DNA from: CAUYXJ01 sp963577065
GTDB lineage: Bacteria; Chloroflexota; Dehalococcoidia; Tepidiformales; Tepidiformaceae
DNA: 44,109 bases
Assembly: GCA_963577065.1 (NCBI GenBank)
Contig: CAUYXJ010000013.1
Coordinates: 1 to 44,109, forward strand
Direction of reading: 5' to 3'
Every line of letters begins with the position of its first letter. Position 1 is the stretch's first letter. Positions 21,935 through 30,356 of this stretch are shown in pieces. The notes under the pieces are model-generated. The model did not search any database. It was not told the origin of the DNA and saw only the letters and a program-made list of their open reading frames with translations. The translations under genes and the position numbers were made by a program.

Positions 21935-23242
21935 ATGCCGCGCCGACCAACCACTGCGAATCTCCTCCTGTCGCTCGGGGGCGTCGTGTTGGGCTTCGCC
22001 GGGCTGGCGATGGTGACCCTGGGCTCCCTCAGCGCGAACGAAACCCGACCCGTGCAGGCGCTAGGCGATTGCACCACCTCGACGGAGGCGCTCGACGGCG
22101 AGGAAGCTGCGTTCCTCACCCTGATCAACAACTATCGGGCCGCGAACGGGCTCGGGCCGCTGACGGTGTCGAACAGCCTCAATCGCGCCGCCGCCTGGAT
22201 GGTGCGCGACCTCGGCACGAACAACTACTTCTCCCACACCGACTCGCTCGGGCGCTCGCCTTCGGAGCGCGCGCAGGACTGCGGGTACCCGTCGGGTGCG
22301 GGCGAGAACCTCGCCACCGGCACCGTCTGGGACTCCGCCCAGGAGGCGTTCGACGCCTGGCAGAGTTCGCCCGGCCACAACGCGAACATGTTGGGGCCCT
22401 CGTACCTGGTCATTGGGATCGCTCGCGAGCAGATAAGCGGTTCGGCGTACGGCTGGTACTGGGCCACGAGCTTCGGGAACGTCGACGACAGCGGTGCGCC
22501 CCCGCCACCCACCGCCACACCGACGGCGGTGCCACCCACGGCCACGAGCACGCCCACCCAGCCGCCCCCGCCGACCGCGACGCCTACGGCGATCCCTACG
22601 GCCACGAGCACCCCAGTTCCCCCCAGCCCCTCGCCGACCGCAACGGCAACGCCCGCCGACTCGCCACCGCCACCACCGCCACCGCCACCGCCAACTGCGA
22701 CGCCGACCGCTGTGATTCCGCCTCCGGCAACGCCAACACCGACCACCGCCCCGGCGACGCCGACGCCGGCGCCGACACCGACGAGCCCCCCAGCCGCCGC
22801 CACGTCGACGCCCACGAGCGCCCCACCCACCGCAACGCCAACGCCTACACCGACCACCGCCCCACCCAGCGCGACGCCAACGCCGACGCCGACGAGCCCC
22901 CCGGCCGCCGCCACGTCGACGCCCACAAGCGTCCCGGCCCCACCAACGCCAACGCCAACGCCGACAGATGTACCGAGCGGCGGCGGGCCCGACCCTGTGC
23001 TCGACTTAGGTCCGGGCGCCAACCTCACCACCTGGCCCGGCGACGACACCGCACCGAGCGCTGCCCTGAACAACGCGAACGGGCCGATCGTCGCGGTCTA
23101 TGGCTACGACGCGGCCACCAAGAGATGGCACCGCTTCGGCCCCAACCTCCCGGGCTACGTCAACGACCTGACGATGCTGCGCTACGGCGACCCGTACTGG
23201 TTCATCACGCTGGGGTCGGTGGCGCTCCCGATCACGCAGTAG
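21935..23242 (+). CDS. Secreted CAP/SCP-domain protein with long Thr/Pro linker
   Basis: A 435-residue exported protein. Residues ~8-32 form a signal or anchor helix. A YkwD-like CAP (SCP/PR1) domain follows at ~55-185, with LINNYRAANGLGPL, NYFSHTDSLGRSP, GENLATGT and SPGHNANML. A linker of about 155 residues, built of Thr/Pro/Ala repeats (TATPT, TSTPT), spans to ~residue 345. A small C-terminal domain of ~85 residues (LGPGANLTTWPGDD; DPYWFITLG) ends the protein; I know this only as a tail found on Chloroflexota surface proteins. No LPXTG sorting motif is visible. ATG at 21935 follows GGAGGAG at 7 nt. The ligand is unknown. Confidence 0.88.
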   Translation: MPRRPTTANLLLSLGGVVLGFAGLAMVTLGSLSANETRPVQALGDCTTSTEALDGEEAAFLTLINNYRAANGLGPLTVSNSLNRAAAWMVRDLGTNNYFSHTDSLGRSPSERAQDCGYPSGAGENLATGTVWDSAQEAFDAWQSSPGHNANMLGPSYLVIGIAREQISGSAYGWYWATSFGNVDDSGAPPPPTATPTAVPPTATSTPTQPPPPTATPTAIPTATSTPVPPSPSPTATATPADSPPPPPPPPPPTATPTAVIPPPATPTPTTAPATPTPAPTPTSPPAAATSTPTSAPPTATPTPTPTTAPPSATPTPTPTSPPAAATSTPTSVPAPPTPTPTPTDVPSGGGPDPVLDLGPGANLTTWPGDDTAPSAALNNANGPIVAVYGYDAATKRWHRFGPNLPGYVNDLTMLRYGDPYWFITLGSVALPITQ

Positions 23243-23257
23243 CGGCGCCGAAAACGA

Positions 23258-24616
23258 TCAGGTACCCGAGACGGTCATCTCCGCGATCCGGACCGTCGGC
23301 GCCGCCGTTGCGCCGAACCAGGTGAGATCGCTCCCCACGGCATCGACCTGCGCGAGCATCTCCGCGACGTTGCCCGAGATGTTCGCCTCGGCCACCGGGT
23401 AGGCAATCGCACCGTTCTCGATCCAGAAGCCGGCGACCCCACGGGAGTAGTCGCCCGTGGTGGGATTGAACCCGAAGCCCATAAGCGCTGTGACGAGGAG
23501 CCCTTCACTGGTGCCGGCGACGATCTCCTCCGCCGGGGTGGGCCCCGGCGCCAACACGAGGTTGGCGGCACCGGGCTCGGGAAGCGAGGCGACGCCCCGC
23601 TGAGCGCTGCCGGTCGTGCGCGCATCCGCCCGGCGGGCGGTATAGCAGTCGAAGAGGAAGCCTTCGAAGCGCCCCTTCTCGAAGAGCGTATGGCGAGCCG
23701 ACGCCACGCCTTCCCCGTCAAAGGGACGCGAGCCCGCGCGGCCGGGCTCCGTCGGATCGTCGACGAGCGTCACGCCCGTTGAGCCGATCTGCTGGCCGAC
23801 CTTCCCTGCGAGGAAGGTGGCCCCACGATAGAGGGCGCCACCGGTCGCACAGCGCGCGACATCGCCCACGAGCTGCGCAGCCATCATGGGCTCGAAGATG
23901 ACCGGCACGCGCTTGGTCTCCACCTTTCGCGCGCCCAGCTGGTCGACGGCGCGCTGGGCGGCGATCCGTCCCAGCGTCGCGGGCTCCATGAGCCCCCGCA
24001 GACTGCGTTCGGAGCTGAACCAATACGCGTTCCGCTTCTTACCGTCGGCGTCGTCCGCGAGGACTTCGGTCATGAGCGAGACGGACGTCGCGGGATACCC
24101 CGCCGCGAAGCCCTCGGAGTTGGCGAGCGCGAGCTCGCCCACGCGCGTGGAGACGCTCGCCCCTTCGGAGTTCGTGATCCGCGGGTCGTGGGCGAGCGCG
24201 GCGGCCTCACAGTCGCGCGCCATCACGATCTTCTCTTCGGTCGAGAGGTTGTCGATGCGTTCGTCGTAGAGCCGAAGCGCTTCCGCGCCCGCGGTCGCGA
24301 GCAGCTCTCGTTCGGGCAGGCCCGCGTGTTCGTCCGGAGCGGAGATCCGCGCCAGCTCCACGGTATCGGCGACGAACTGCTCGAATGTTGCCGGCGCGAA
24401 ATCGGAGGTCGAGCAGACCGCCGTACGCCCACCATCGATCACCCGCAGCCCCAGTGAGCTGGAGCCGGCCTCGATCAGTTTCTCGATCTCGCCAAGCCGC
24501 ACCGAGACCGTCGCTTCCGTGTGGGCGAAGGCGATCGCGTCGCACTGCTCGGCCCCCTGGGTCTGAGCGAGCGCGACCGCGCGAGCGGCGAGGTCGAGCG
24601 GCGTCGCGTCAGCCAA
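23258..24616 (-). CDS. tldE: TldE/PmbA-type subunit of the TldD-TldE metalloprotease
   Basis: A 452-residue PmbA/TldE homologue. TldD and TldE form a heterodimer that degrades small peptides and matures some modified peptides; TldE lacks the zinc motif but shapes the active site. The N-terminal LGEIEKLIEAGSSSLGLRV and the C-terminal MGFGFNPTTGDYSRGVAGFW are family-typical. No HExxxH is present, as expected. Its start overlaps the end of tldD by 8 bases, so the two are coupled. The stop lies 15 bases from the convergent CAP-protein gene. No RiPP precursor gene is visible nearby. Confidence 0.92.
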   Translation of the reverse strand: MADATPLDLAARAVALAQTQGAEQCDAIAFAHTEATVSVRLGEIEKLIEAGSSSLGLRVIDGGRTAVCSTSDFAPATFEQFVADTVELARISAPDEHAGLPERELLATAGAEALRLYDERIDNLSTEEKIVMARDCEAAALAHDPRITNSEGASVSTRVGELALANSEGFAAGYPATSVSLMTEVLADDADGKKRNAYWFSSERSLRGLMEPATLGRIAAQRAVDQLGARKVETKRVPVIFEPMMAAQLVGDVARCATGGALYRGATFLAGKVGQQIGSTGVTLVDDPTEPGRAGSRPFDGEGVASARHTLFEKGRFEGFLFDCYTARRADARTTGSAQRGVASLPEPGAANLVLAPGPTPAEEIVAGTSEGLLVTALMGFGFNPTTGDYSRGVAGFWIENGAIAYPVAEANISGNVAEMLAQVDAVGSDLTWFGATAAPTVRIAEMTVSGT

Positions 24617-26054
24617 GTTGGGTGCCGCCCACCGTCATCGCGGAGACGAGGATGGTGGGCAGACCTACCCCCACCGGCACTGATTGCCCCTCCTTGCCGC
24701 AGGTCCAGCGGCCGTCCGAGAGGGCGTAGTCGTTGGCGACCATGCTGACCTTGGAGAGCGCGTCCGGGCCGTTGCCGATGAGGTTCGTCGTGCGTAGTGG
24801 AGACGTGATCTTGCCGTTCTCGATGAGGTAGGCCTCGGTCGTGGAGAAGGTGAAGTCGCCATTCGAAATATTGACTTGCCCGCCCGAGAACGCGACGCAG
24901 TAGATGCCCCGCTCGACGCTCGCGACGACCTCATCCGGGGTGGAGGGGCCGGGGAGCATCAGCGTATTCGTCATCCGCGGCATGATCGGATGCTTGAACG
25001 ACTGCCGGCGGCCCGAGCCGCTCGGCTCGACGCCAAAGTGGCGCGCGCTGATCTCGTCTTGGAGGTAGCCGCGCAGGACGCCGCCCTCGATCAGCACGTT
25101 GCGCTTGGTCGGGTTGCCCTCGTCGTCCACGTTGATCGAGCCCCGCGACTCTTCGATCGTGGCGTCGTCGATCACGGTCACGAGTTCACTCGCGACCGGT
25201 TCCCCGACGCGGTCGCTGTAGTTGCTCGTGCCCTTGCGGTTGAAGTCGGCCTCGAGGCCGTGGCCGATGGCTTCGTGCAGGAGGATGCCGCTATCGCCGG
25301 CCGCGAGCACGACCGGCACCTCGCCCGCGGGTGCGTCCACGGCATCCTGAAGGAGCAGCGCCTGACGCGCGGCATCCCGCGCCGTGTCTTCGGGCGTGAC
25401 CCGCTCGAAGTACTCGAGGCCGAGACGGCCGCCCCCGCCCGTCCGCGCGGTCTGGCGGCTTTCGCCTTTCTCCGACAGCACCATCACATTCATGCGCATC
25501 AGGGGTTGGACATCGCCCACGATCTGGCCGTCGCTTCTCGCCACCAGAACCGTCTTCGTCTCGTCAGCGACGCTGGCGTCGACCCGCGTGATGCTCGGGT
25601 CGTAGGCGCGGGCCGCGCGGTCGGCGCGCTCGAGCAGCGCGACCTTGGCCGCGGGCGGCTCATCGCTCAGCAGCGCTTCCTCGCCGTAGTAGCTCCCTGT
25701 CGCGGCACGGGGCGTAGTGTTGATCGCCGTCGGACGCTCGTCCTCCGTGCCGATGCGCGAGGCCGTCTCGGCCGCCCGCGCCATCGCCTCCGCGTCGAGC
25801 GACTCCGTATAGGCGTAGCCGATGCTGTCGCCCTTCACCACGCGGATGCCAACGCCCTGCTCCACGCTGCGGGCGGCGGACTTGATCCGCTGATCCTCGA
25901 GCGAGATCGACCCGTTCGTGCGGTGCTCGAAGAAGAGCTCGGCGAAGTCGCCCCCACGGGCCAGAGCAAGGGAAAGAAGCGAAGAGACTCTAGCCGGGTC
26001 GATCCCGTATCGGTCGGAGAAGAGCCGCTGGGCCTGAAGCGATCGGTCGGGCAT
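24609..26054 (-). CDS. tldD: TldD metalloprotease, catalytic subunit
   Basis: A 481-residue TldD homologue. The zinc motif HEAIGHGLEAD is complete (HExxxH), and the downstream blocks NYSDRVG and GGQVNISNGDFTFSTTEAYLIENG match the family. The start ATG at 26054 has no Shine-Dalgarno, but TACCAT (26061-26066) ends 6 nt upstream. It forms an operon with tldE. It could act in general peptide turnover or in maturing a peptide encoded elsewhere; the window does not decide. Confidence 0.94.
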   Translation of the reverse strand: MPDRSLQAQRLFSDRYGIDPARVSSLLSLALARGGDFAELFFEHRTNGSISLEDQRIKSAARSVEQGVGIRVVKGDSIGYAYTESLDAEAMARAAETASRIGTEDERPTAINTTPRAATGSYYGEEALLSDEPPAAKVALLERADRAARAYDPSITRVDASVADETKTVLVARSDGQIVGDVQPLMRMNVMVLSEKGESRQTARTGGGGRLGLEYFERVTPEDTARDAARQALLLQDAVDAPAGEVPVVLAAGDSGILLHEAIGHGLEADFNRKGTSNYSDRVGEPVASELVTVIDDATIEESRGSINVDDEGNPTKRNVLIEGGVLRGYLQDEISARHFGVEPSGSGRRQSFKHPIMPRMTNTLMLPGPSTPDEVVASVERGIYCVAFSGGQVNISNGDFTFSTTEAYLIENGKITSPLRTTNLIGNGPDALSKVSMVANDYALSDGRWTCGKEGQSVPVGVGLPTILVSAMTVGGTQLG

Positions 26055-26060
26055 GGGGCC

Positions 26061-26066
26061 ATGGTA
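26061..26066 (-). promoter_or_regulatory. Candidate -10 box of tldD-tldE
   Basis: TACCAT, 6 nt, ATG on the minus strand; no Shine-Dalgarno. It fits the leaderless pattern. Confidence 0.35.
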
Positions 26067-26156
26067 GCTCAGGCTCCGCGGCCGGCCGAAACGCTATTGG
26101 TGGAAACCACGCTGAGCCTCGGGGCCCGGCTACGGGGCGCTAAGCTCTAGGGGCCG

Positions 26157-26804
26157 ATGGACGCGATCGAGACGTTTCTGCAGCCGGGCGTCCGTGCCCT
26201 CGCCGAAGATGGGGCCCTCCTTCCGGCCTCCGAGCCCCCCGCCAGCGCCGCCGGCGAAGCGCTGCTCGTCGTGGATCTGGAGATGAGCGGCGCGAACCCG
26301 CGCGAGCACGAGGTCATCGACATCGGGGGCGTGCTCGCGAAAACTGCCGAAGCCTTCCCGGAACGGGGCTCGTGGGGAAGCCGCGTGCGGCCACTCCATA
26401 TCGGTACTGCCGATCACGCCGCCCTCAAGGTCGCCGGCTACGCGCCGAAGGCCTGGCGTGAGGCGGTCCCCCTCGAAGAAGCGTTTACGCGGGTCGTGGA
26501 TCTGGGGCGTGGGGCAACCATCGCCGGGTGGGGGATCAGCAACGACATGGCATTCCTCGCCGAAACGGCCCGGCGCGTCGGCATCCCCTGGCCGTTCGCC
26601 CCAGTCGCGATCGATATCCAACAGATCGCCCGTCGCCTGCTCCTGAAGGGCGACGTCGATCGCTTCAACCTCGGCCACGTCGCCGACCGGCTCGGCATCG
26701 GCCGCCTGGGCGAACATGGCGCGCTCGCCGACGCCTACGCGACGTACGACGTGCTGCTCAAACTGGCGGAACGCGCCGGGCTCGGCGGCAACGCCGGTCC
26801 TTGA
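26157..26804 (+). CDS. DnaQ-like 3'-5' exonuclease (DEDDh)
   Basis: A 215-residue protein of the DEDDh exonuclease family. Asp40 and Glu42 in VVDLEMSG form Exo I, Asp130 in GWGISNDMAFL stands for Exo II, and His187 with Asp192 in HGALADAYAT form Exo III, so all five acids or bases are in place. It could be an oligoribonuclease-, RNase T- or polymerase-proofreading-type enzyme; the ~30-residue N-terminal extension is not diagnostic. ATG at 26157. Its stop codon overlaps the -35 box of the riboflavin operon promoter. Confidence 0.8.
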   Translation: MDAIETFLQPGVRALAEDGALLPASEPPASAAGEALLVVDLEMSGANPREHEVIDIGGVLAKTAEAFPERGSWGSRVRPLHIGTADHAALKVAGYAPKAWREAVPLEEAFTRVVDLGRGATIAGWGISNDMAFLAETARRVGIPWPFAPVAIDIQQIARRLLLKGDVDRFNLGHVADRLGIGRLGEHGALADAYATYDVLLKLAERAGLGGNAGP

Positions 26805-26829
26805 CAATCCTTTCCGGGATGCTGACGAT
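26801..26829 (+). promoter_or_regulatory. Promoter of the riboflavin operon
   Basis: TTGACA (26801-26806), 17 nt, GACGAT (26824-26829). The -35 is a perfect match and the -10 is weak. The expected start site falls one or two bases before the riboswitch P1 stem, which supports the call. Confidence 0.6.
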
Positions 26830-26837
26830 CGAGGCCA

Positions 26838-26954
26838 CGTTCTCGGGGCGAGGTGGAAATCCTCACCGGCGGTGAGAGCCCGCGACTCCGCTTCTGGCGG
26901 ATTGACCCGGTGGAATTCCGGGGCCGACGGTCAAAGTCCGGATGGGAGAGAACG
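26838..26954 (+). promoter_or_regulatory. FMN riboswitch (RFN element)
   Basis: The aptamer senses FMN and represses riboflavin synthesis. P1 is CGTTCTC (26838-26844) with GAGAACG (26948-26954). The conserved core strings GGGGCGAGGTGGAAATCC, TCACCGGCGGTGAGAGCC, CCGCGA, GACCCGGTGGAATTCCGG and GGCCGACGGTCAAAGTCCGG, ending in ATGGGAGAGAAC, are nearly all consensus. It lies 90 nt upstream of ribE. Confidence 0.97.
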
Positions 26955-27010
26955 AAACGGCGTTCTTGCGCGACCGCGCGAGGGCGGTCGATCGACCTTT
27001 CCCGTCGATC
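26949..27010 (+). promoter_or_regulatory. Expression platform of the FMN riboswitch
   Basis: Three hairpins follow or compete with P1: AGAACG (26949-26954) can pair with CGTTCT (26961-26966), which would dissolve P1. GACCGC (26972-26977) pairs with GCGGTC (26984-26989). GATCGAC (26990-26996) pairs with GTCGATC (27004-27010). No U-run follows the last hairpin, so the mode (transcription or translation) is open. Confidence 0.5.
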
Positions 27011-27044
27011 CCCTGGCTCGTCATAGCGTTGCGCGAGGCGGGAT

Positions 27045-27647
27045 ATGTTCACCGGCATTGTCGAAGAGCTCGGGACGGTCCTCGAAAGTGGGCCGGGCCT
27101 GCTGCGTATTCGTGCCCCGAAGATCCTCAGCGACGCCGCGAACGGCGATTCGATCGCGATCAACGGCGTCGACCTCACCGTCGCCGAGATCGAGGGCGAT
27201 ACCTTCCTCGCCAACCTCATGCCCGAGACCTACCGCCGCTCCGCGCTCGGCGATCTCCGCCCCGGCGACCTCGCCAACCTCGAACCCAGCGTCCGGCCCG
27301 ACGACCGGCTGAGCGGGCACCTCGTCCGCGGAGTGACCGAGGGCGTGGGGCAGGTCACGGCCCACGACCGCGAAGGTGAGGCGCTCATCGTGCACATCGC
27401 CGCGCCTGCCGAGCTGTTGCGCTATGCGGTCGTGAAAGGCCCCATCTGCATCGATGGGATCAGCCTCACGATCGTGGCCAAGGCTGCCGAGAGCTTCGCG
27501 GTCTCGCTTGTGCAGTACACGCAGGAGCACACGAACCTCGTGAGCCGCGGGGTGGGAGCACGCGTAAACCTCGAAACGGACATCATCGCGCGCTACGTCG
27601 AGCAGTTCGTGGAAGAGCGCTTCGCCGCTGCGGGGGAGCCGGCGTGA
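27045..27647 (+). CDS. ribE: Riboflavin synthase, alpha chain
   Basis: Converts two 6,7-dimethyl-8-ribityllumazines to riboflavin. The 200 residues contain the two lumazine-binding repeats: MFTGIVEELGTV with INGVDLTV, and then GVTEGVGQV with IDGISLTIV. The N-terminal MFTGIVEE is invariant in the family. The usual 'GHxVqGHVDG' of the second repeat reads GHLVRGVTEGVG, and the first repeat has NGVDLTV instead of NGVCLTV. The start has GAGG 6-7 nt upstream. GTGA overlap with ribBA. Confidence 0.94.
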   Translation: MFTGIVEELGTVLESGPGLLRIRAPKILSDAANGDSIAINGVDLTVAEIEGDTFLANLMPETYRRSALGDLRPGDLANLEPSVRPDDRLSGHLVRGVTEGVGQVTAHDREGEALIVHIAAPAELLRYAVVKGPICIDGISLTIVAKAAESFAVSLVQYTQEHTNLVSRGVGARVNLETDIIARYVEQFVEERFAAAGEPA

Positions 27648-28903
27648 CCACCGAAGATCGCTCGCCGCTCATCGGCGTAGAGGAGGCGACCGAGGAGTAC
27701 CGCCAGGGAAAGTTCGTGATCATCGCGGACGACGAGAGCCGTGAGAACGAAGGCGACCTCACGATTCCGGCCGAGTGCGTGACCCCGGAGACGATCAACT
27801 TCATGGCGCGCTACGCGCGCGGGCTCATCTGCGTCGCCCTCACGGAGGAGCGCGTCGCCGAACTGCGGCTTCCGATGATGGTCGAGGAGAAAACGAACGA
27901 CTCCCCCTTCGGAACGCCTTTCACCGTCTCGGTCGAGGCCCGCACGGGCGTCTCCACCGGTATCAGCGCAGCCGATCGCGCGCGCACGGTCGAGGTTCTG
28001 CTCGATCCCGCGACGGGCCCCGAGGACCTCGTGCGGCCCGGGCACATGTTCCCGCTACGCGCCCGCGAGGGCGGCGTGCTCGTCCGGGCCGGCCAGACGG
28101 AGGCGAGCGTGGACCTCTGCCGGCTGGCCGGCATGCAGCCGGCTGCCGTCATCTGCGAGATCATGAAGGGCGACGGCGAGATGGCGCGCATGCCCGAACT
28201 GAAGCGCTTCGCGCGCCGCCACGGCCTGAAGATCCTCACGACGAACGAGATCATCAAATACCGGCTCCGGACCGAGCGTCTCGTGAAACGCGTCGCCGAG
28301 ACGCGGCTGCCCACGCCGTCTGGCGAGATGACGATCGTGGCCTACGAGGCCCGTTACGAAAGCGAGGAAGAGGTCGCCGTCATCAAGGGCGACATCGACC
28401 CCGACCGCCCCGTTCTCGTTCGCGTCCACGATCAGTGCTTCACCGGCGATGTGCTCCACTCCATGCGCTGCGATTGCGGGGAGCAGAAGGACCTCGCCCT
28501 GCAGATGATCGGGGAGCAGGGTGGCGTCTTCCTCTACCTCAGCCAGGAGGGGCGGGGCATCGGGCTGCACAACAAGCTGCGCGCCTACAAGCTCCAGGAC
28601 GACGGCCTCGATACGGTCGACGCGAACCTCGCCTTGGGCTTCCCCGCCGATGGACGGGACTACGGCATCGCCATGCAGATCCTGCTGGACCTGGGGGTCC
28701 GCCGGCTGCGGCTGCTCACGAACAACCCCGACAAGCTCGCCGGACTCGAGGGATACGGCCTCGAGATCGTCGAGCGCGTGCCGCTGGAGACGCCGCCGAA
28801 CGAATTCAATATCGACTACCTCAATACGAAGCGCACCCGGATGGGCCACCTCCTCCACGGGCTGGACACGCCAACCACGCCCGCGCCAACGGCTGAGGAC
28901 TAG
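27644..28903 (+). CDS. ribBA: Bifunctional 3,4-DHBP synthase / GTP cyclohydrolase II
   Basis: Supplies both precursors of riboflavin: the N-terminal RibB half makes dihydroxybutanone phosphate from ribulose 5-phosphate, and the C-terminal RibA half opens GTP. RibB is marked by DDESRENEGDL near residue 30 and TGVSTGISAADRA near 105. RibA is marked by the zinc cysteines in CFTGDVLHSMRCDCGEQ and by YLSQEGRGIGLHNKLRAY. Together 419 residues, normal for the fusion. It starts with GTG overlapping the ribE stop (GTGA). ribH follows after 5 nt. Confidence 0.97.
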   Translation: MTTEDRSPLIGVEEATEEYRQGKFVIIADDESRENEGDLTIPAECVTPETINFMARYARGLICVALTEERVAELRLPMMVEEKTNDSPFGTPFTVSVEARTGVSTGISAADRARTVEVLLDPATGPEDLVRPGHMFPLRAREGGVLVRAGQTEASVDLCRLAGMQPAAVICEIMKGDGEMARMPELKRFARRHGLKILTTNEIIKYRLRTERLVKRVAETRLPTPSGEMTIVAYEARYESEEEVAVIKGDIDPDRPVLVRVHDQCFTGDVLHSMRCDCGEQKDLALQMIGEQGGVFLYLSQEGRGIGLHNKLRAYKLQDDGLDTVDANLALGFPADGRDYGIAMQILLDLGVRRLRLLTNNPDKLAGLEGYGLEIVERVPLETPPNEFNIDYLNTKRTRMGHLLHGLDTPTTPAPTAED

Positions 28904-28908
28904 TCGTC

Positions 28909-29373
28909 GTGCCCGAGCTGGAGGGCAGTGACGACGGTGCGGCCCTGCGCGTCTGCGTCGTGGTGGCGCGCTGGAACGAGTTCGTCACCAGGAAGCTGCT
29001 CGACGGCGCGCGGGCGGGGTTGGGCGAGCGGGGCCTCCGTGCGGAGGACATCACCGTCGCGTGGGTGCCCGGCTCCTTCGAGGTCCCCACGGCCGCGCGC
29101 TGGGCGGCCGAGTCTGAGCGCTTTGATGCCGTCATCGCGATCGGGGCGGTGATCAAGGGCGAGACGGACCACTACGAGCACGTCGCGGGCCAAGCCGCGA
29201 AAGGCATCGCCGAGGCCAGTCAGGCAACCGGGGTCCCCATCATTTTCGCCGTCCTCACCTGCGAGACGGCCGAGCAGGCGCTCGCCCGCGCCGGTGGTGC
29301 GCACGGGAACAAGGGCGAGGAGGCGGCGGCCGTCGCGATCGCGATGGCCCGGCTGCGCGAGCAGATCGCCTAG
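28909..29373 (+). CDS. ribH: 6,7-dimethyl-8-ribityllumazine synthase
   Basis: Joins the RibA-derived pyrimidine with DHBP; its oligomers form capsids in many bacteria. 154 residues, with ARWNEFVTRKLLDGA, the PGSFEVPTAAR binding loop, GAVIKGETDHYEHV and the C-terminal NKGEEAAAVAIAMARL. The GTG start lies 5 nt after ribBA. The stop TAG is shared with the convergent zinc-ribbon/SH3 gene through the four-base CTAG. No ribD (deaminase/reductase) is in the operon, so that step must be encoded elsewhere. Confidence 0.95.
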   Translation: MPELEGSDDGAALRVCVVVARWNEFVTRKLLDGARAGLGERGLRAEDITVAWVPGSFEVPTAARWAAESERFDAVIAIGAVIKGETDHYEHVAGQAAKGIAEASQATGVPIIFAVLTCETAEQALARAGGAHGNKGEEAAAVAIAMARLREQIA

Positions 29374-30263
29374 GGCGTCGCCAGGTAGATCTCGGCCGCC
29401 CAGCCGTTCACGTTCGGAGCTTCGACCCGCCACCAACTGATGTCGTCGATATCGACCGGTCCCGCCAAGACGGTGACGTCCGTGCCGTCGGCGATGCAAT
29501 CGACCACATCCGCTTCGAGGCTTGCCGCCGCGCGGACGTTCAGGCAGCTGCCCGTACCCTCGACGACGGCGCCATCGCCCGGCGCAAAACGCGGCGCCGG
29601 CGTGGCCGTCGCGGTCACGCCTGGGGTCTGGGGAGGTGGTGAGGTCGGCGCGGACACGAGCGTCGCGCTGGCAACCGCCGTTGCCGTGGACGTTCCCACG
29701 GCCACCGCCGGCTCGCCATCATCGCCACCGCGCAACCGGTCAACGCCCCAGACGATGCCGAAGGCGATGCCGAAGGCGAGCAATGCCCCCGCCGGCACGA
29801 ACCAATAGCGGAATAGGCCCTGTCCCCCGTAGATGCGCGGCAGACGCTGCGTGGGCGCCCCCAGCGTGCCTGGATTGCGCAGACGCCGGGCGGGGGGCGC
29901 GGCCCGGGCCCGGTCCGGGGGCGTTGCCTGGCCGCGCCGGCCCGGCGGTGCGGACAAGCCGCCAACGGTGGGTGGTTCGTCCAAGTCGGGATCATCATCG
30001 CGGGCCTCGGGCGCGGGGATGATCGGTGGCGGCGAATCGGCTTCGCCGTGATTCGCGTTGGGCGCCGGCCGCCGGGACCGCGACTCGCCGAAGGGCACGG
30101 GCAGGGGCTGGCCCTCGTGCTCGCCCACAGTCGCGCAGCCGCCGTACTCGATCCAGCAATTGGGGTGGTGGGCGGCGTGGCAGCCGGAGCACTGCAGCAC
30201 CGCCTCTCCAATGGAGAACCCGATGCCGCAGACCGGGCAGAAGCGTTGCGCGGAATCGCTCAA
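29370..30263 (-). CDS. Membrane protein with N-terminal zinc finger and C-terminal bacterial SH3 domain
   Basis: A 297-residue protein starting at TTG 30261-30263. Residues 9-50 form a RING-like or zinc-ribbon finger (CPVCG, QCSGCHAAHHPNCW). A disordered Pro/Asp/Arg-rich stretch follows, then one membrane helix at about residue 165-190 (FVPAGALLAFGIAFGIVWGV). A Thr/Pro/Ala linker leads to an extracellular SH3b domain (SCLNVRAAASLEADVV; SWWRVEAPNVNGWAAE). The arrangement places the finger in the cytoplasm and the SH3b domain outside. I chose TTG because longer frames overlap the divergent reductase gene. The function is unknown; SH3b domains often bind cell-wall material. Confidence 0.7.
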   Translation of the reverse strand: MSDSAQRFCPVCGIGFSIGEAVLQCSGCHAAHHPNCWIEYGGCATVGEHEGQPLPVPFGESRSRRPAPNANHGEADSPPPIIPAPEARDDDPDLDEPPTVGGLSAPPGRRGQATPPDRARAAPPARRLRNPGTLGAPTQRLPRIYGGQGLFRYWFVPAGALLAFGIAFGIVWGVDRLRGGDDGEPAVAVGTSTATAVASATLVSAPTSPPPQTPGVTATATPAPRFAPGDGAVVEGTGSCLNVRAAASLEADVVDCIADGTDVTVLAGPVDIDDISWWRVEAPNVNGWAAEIYLATP

Positions 30264-30344
30264 GCGTCGCCCCTGGAGATCCAGTATCGAATCGCAGGAG
30301 GCCGGCGGCAAGGGACCTTCGTGGCCGCCGCGAGCGCGGCCGCG

Positions 30345-30350
30345 TACGCT
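30345..30350 (+). promoter_or_regulatory. Candidate -10 box of the FMN reductase-Nudix pair
   Basis: TACGCT, 6 nt, GTG. No Shine-Dalgarno and no clear -35. It fits the leaderless pattern and supports the GTG at 30357 as the start. Confidence 0.4.
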
Positions 30351-30356
30351 CGACGG

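Noticed and set aside
22495..22975. Repeat DNA in the CAP-protein gene as a possible CRISPR or microsatellite
   Set aside because: It is the coding sequence of the Thr/Pro linker; the repeats are imperfect, in frame and have no spacers.
23258..26054. TldD-TldE as a peptide-antibiotic maturation cluster
   Set aside because: No precursor-like small ORF, YcaO or transporter is near; the pair is common as a housekeeping protease.
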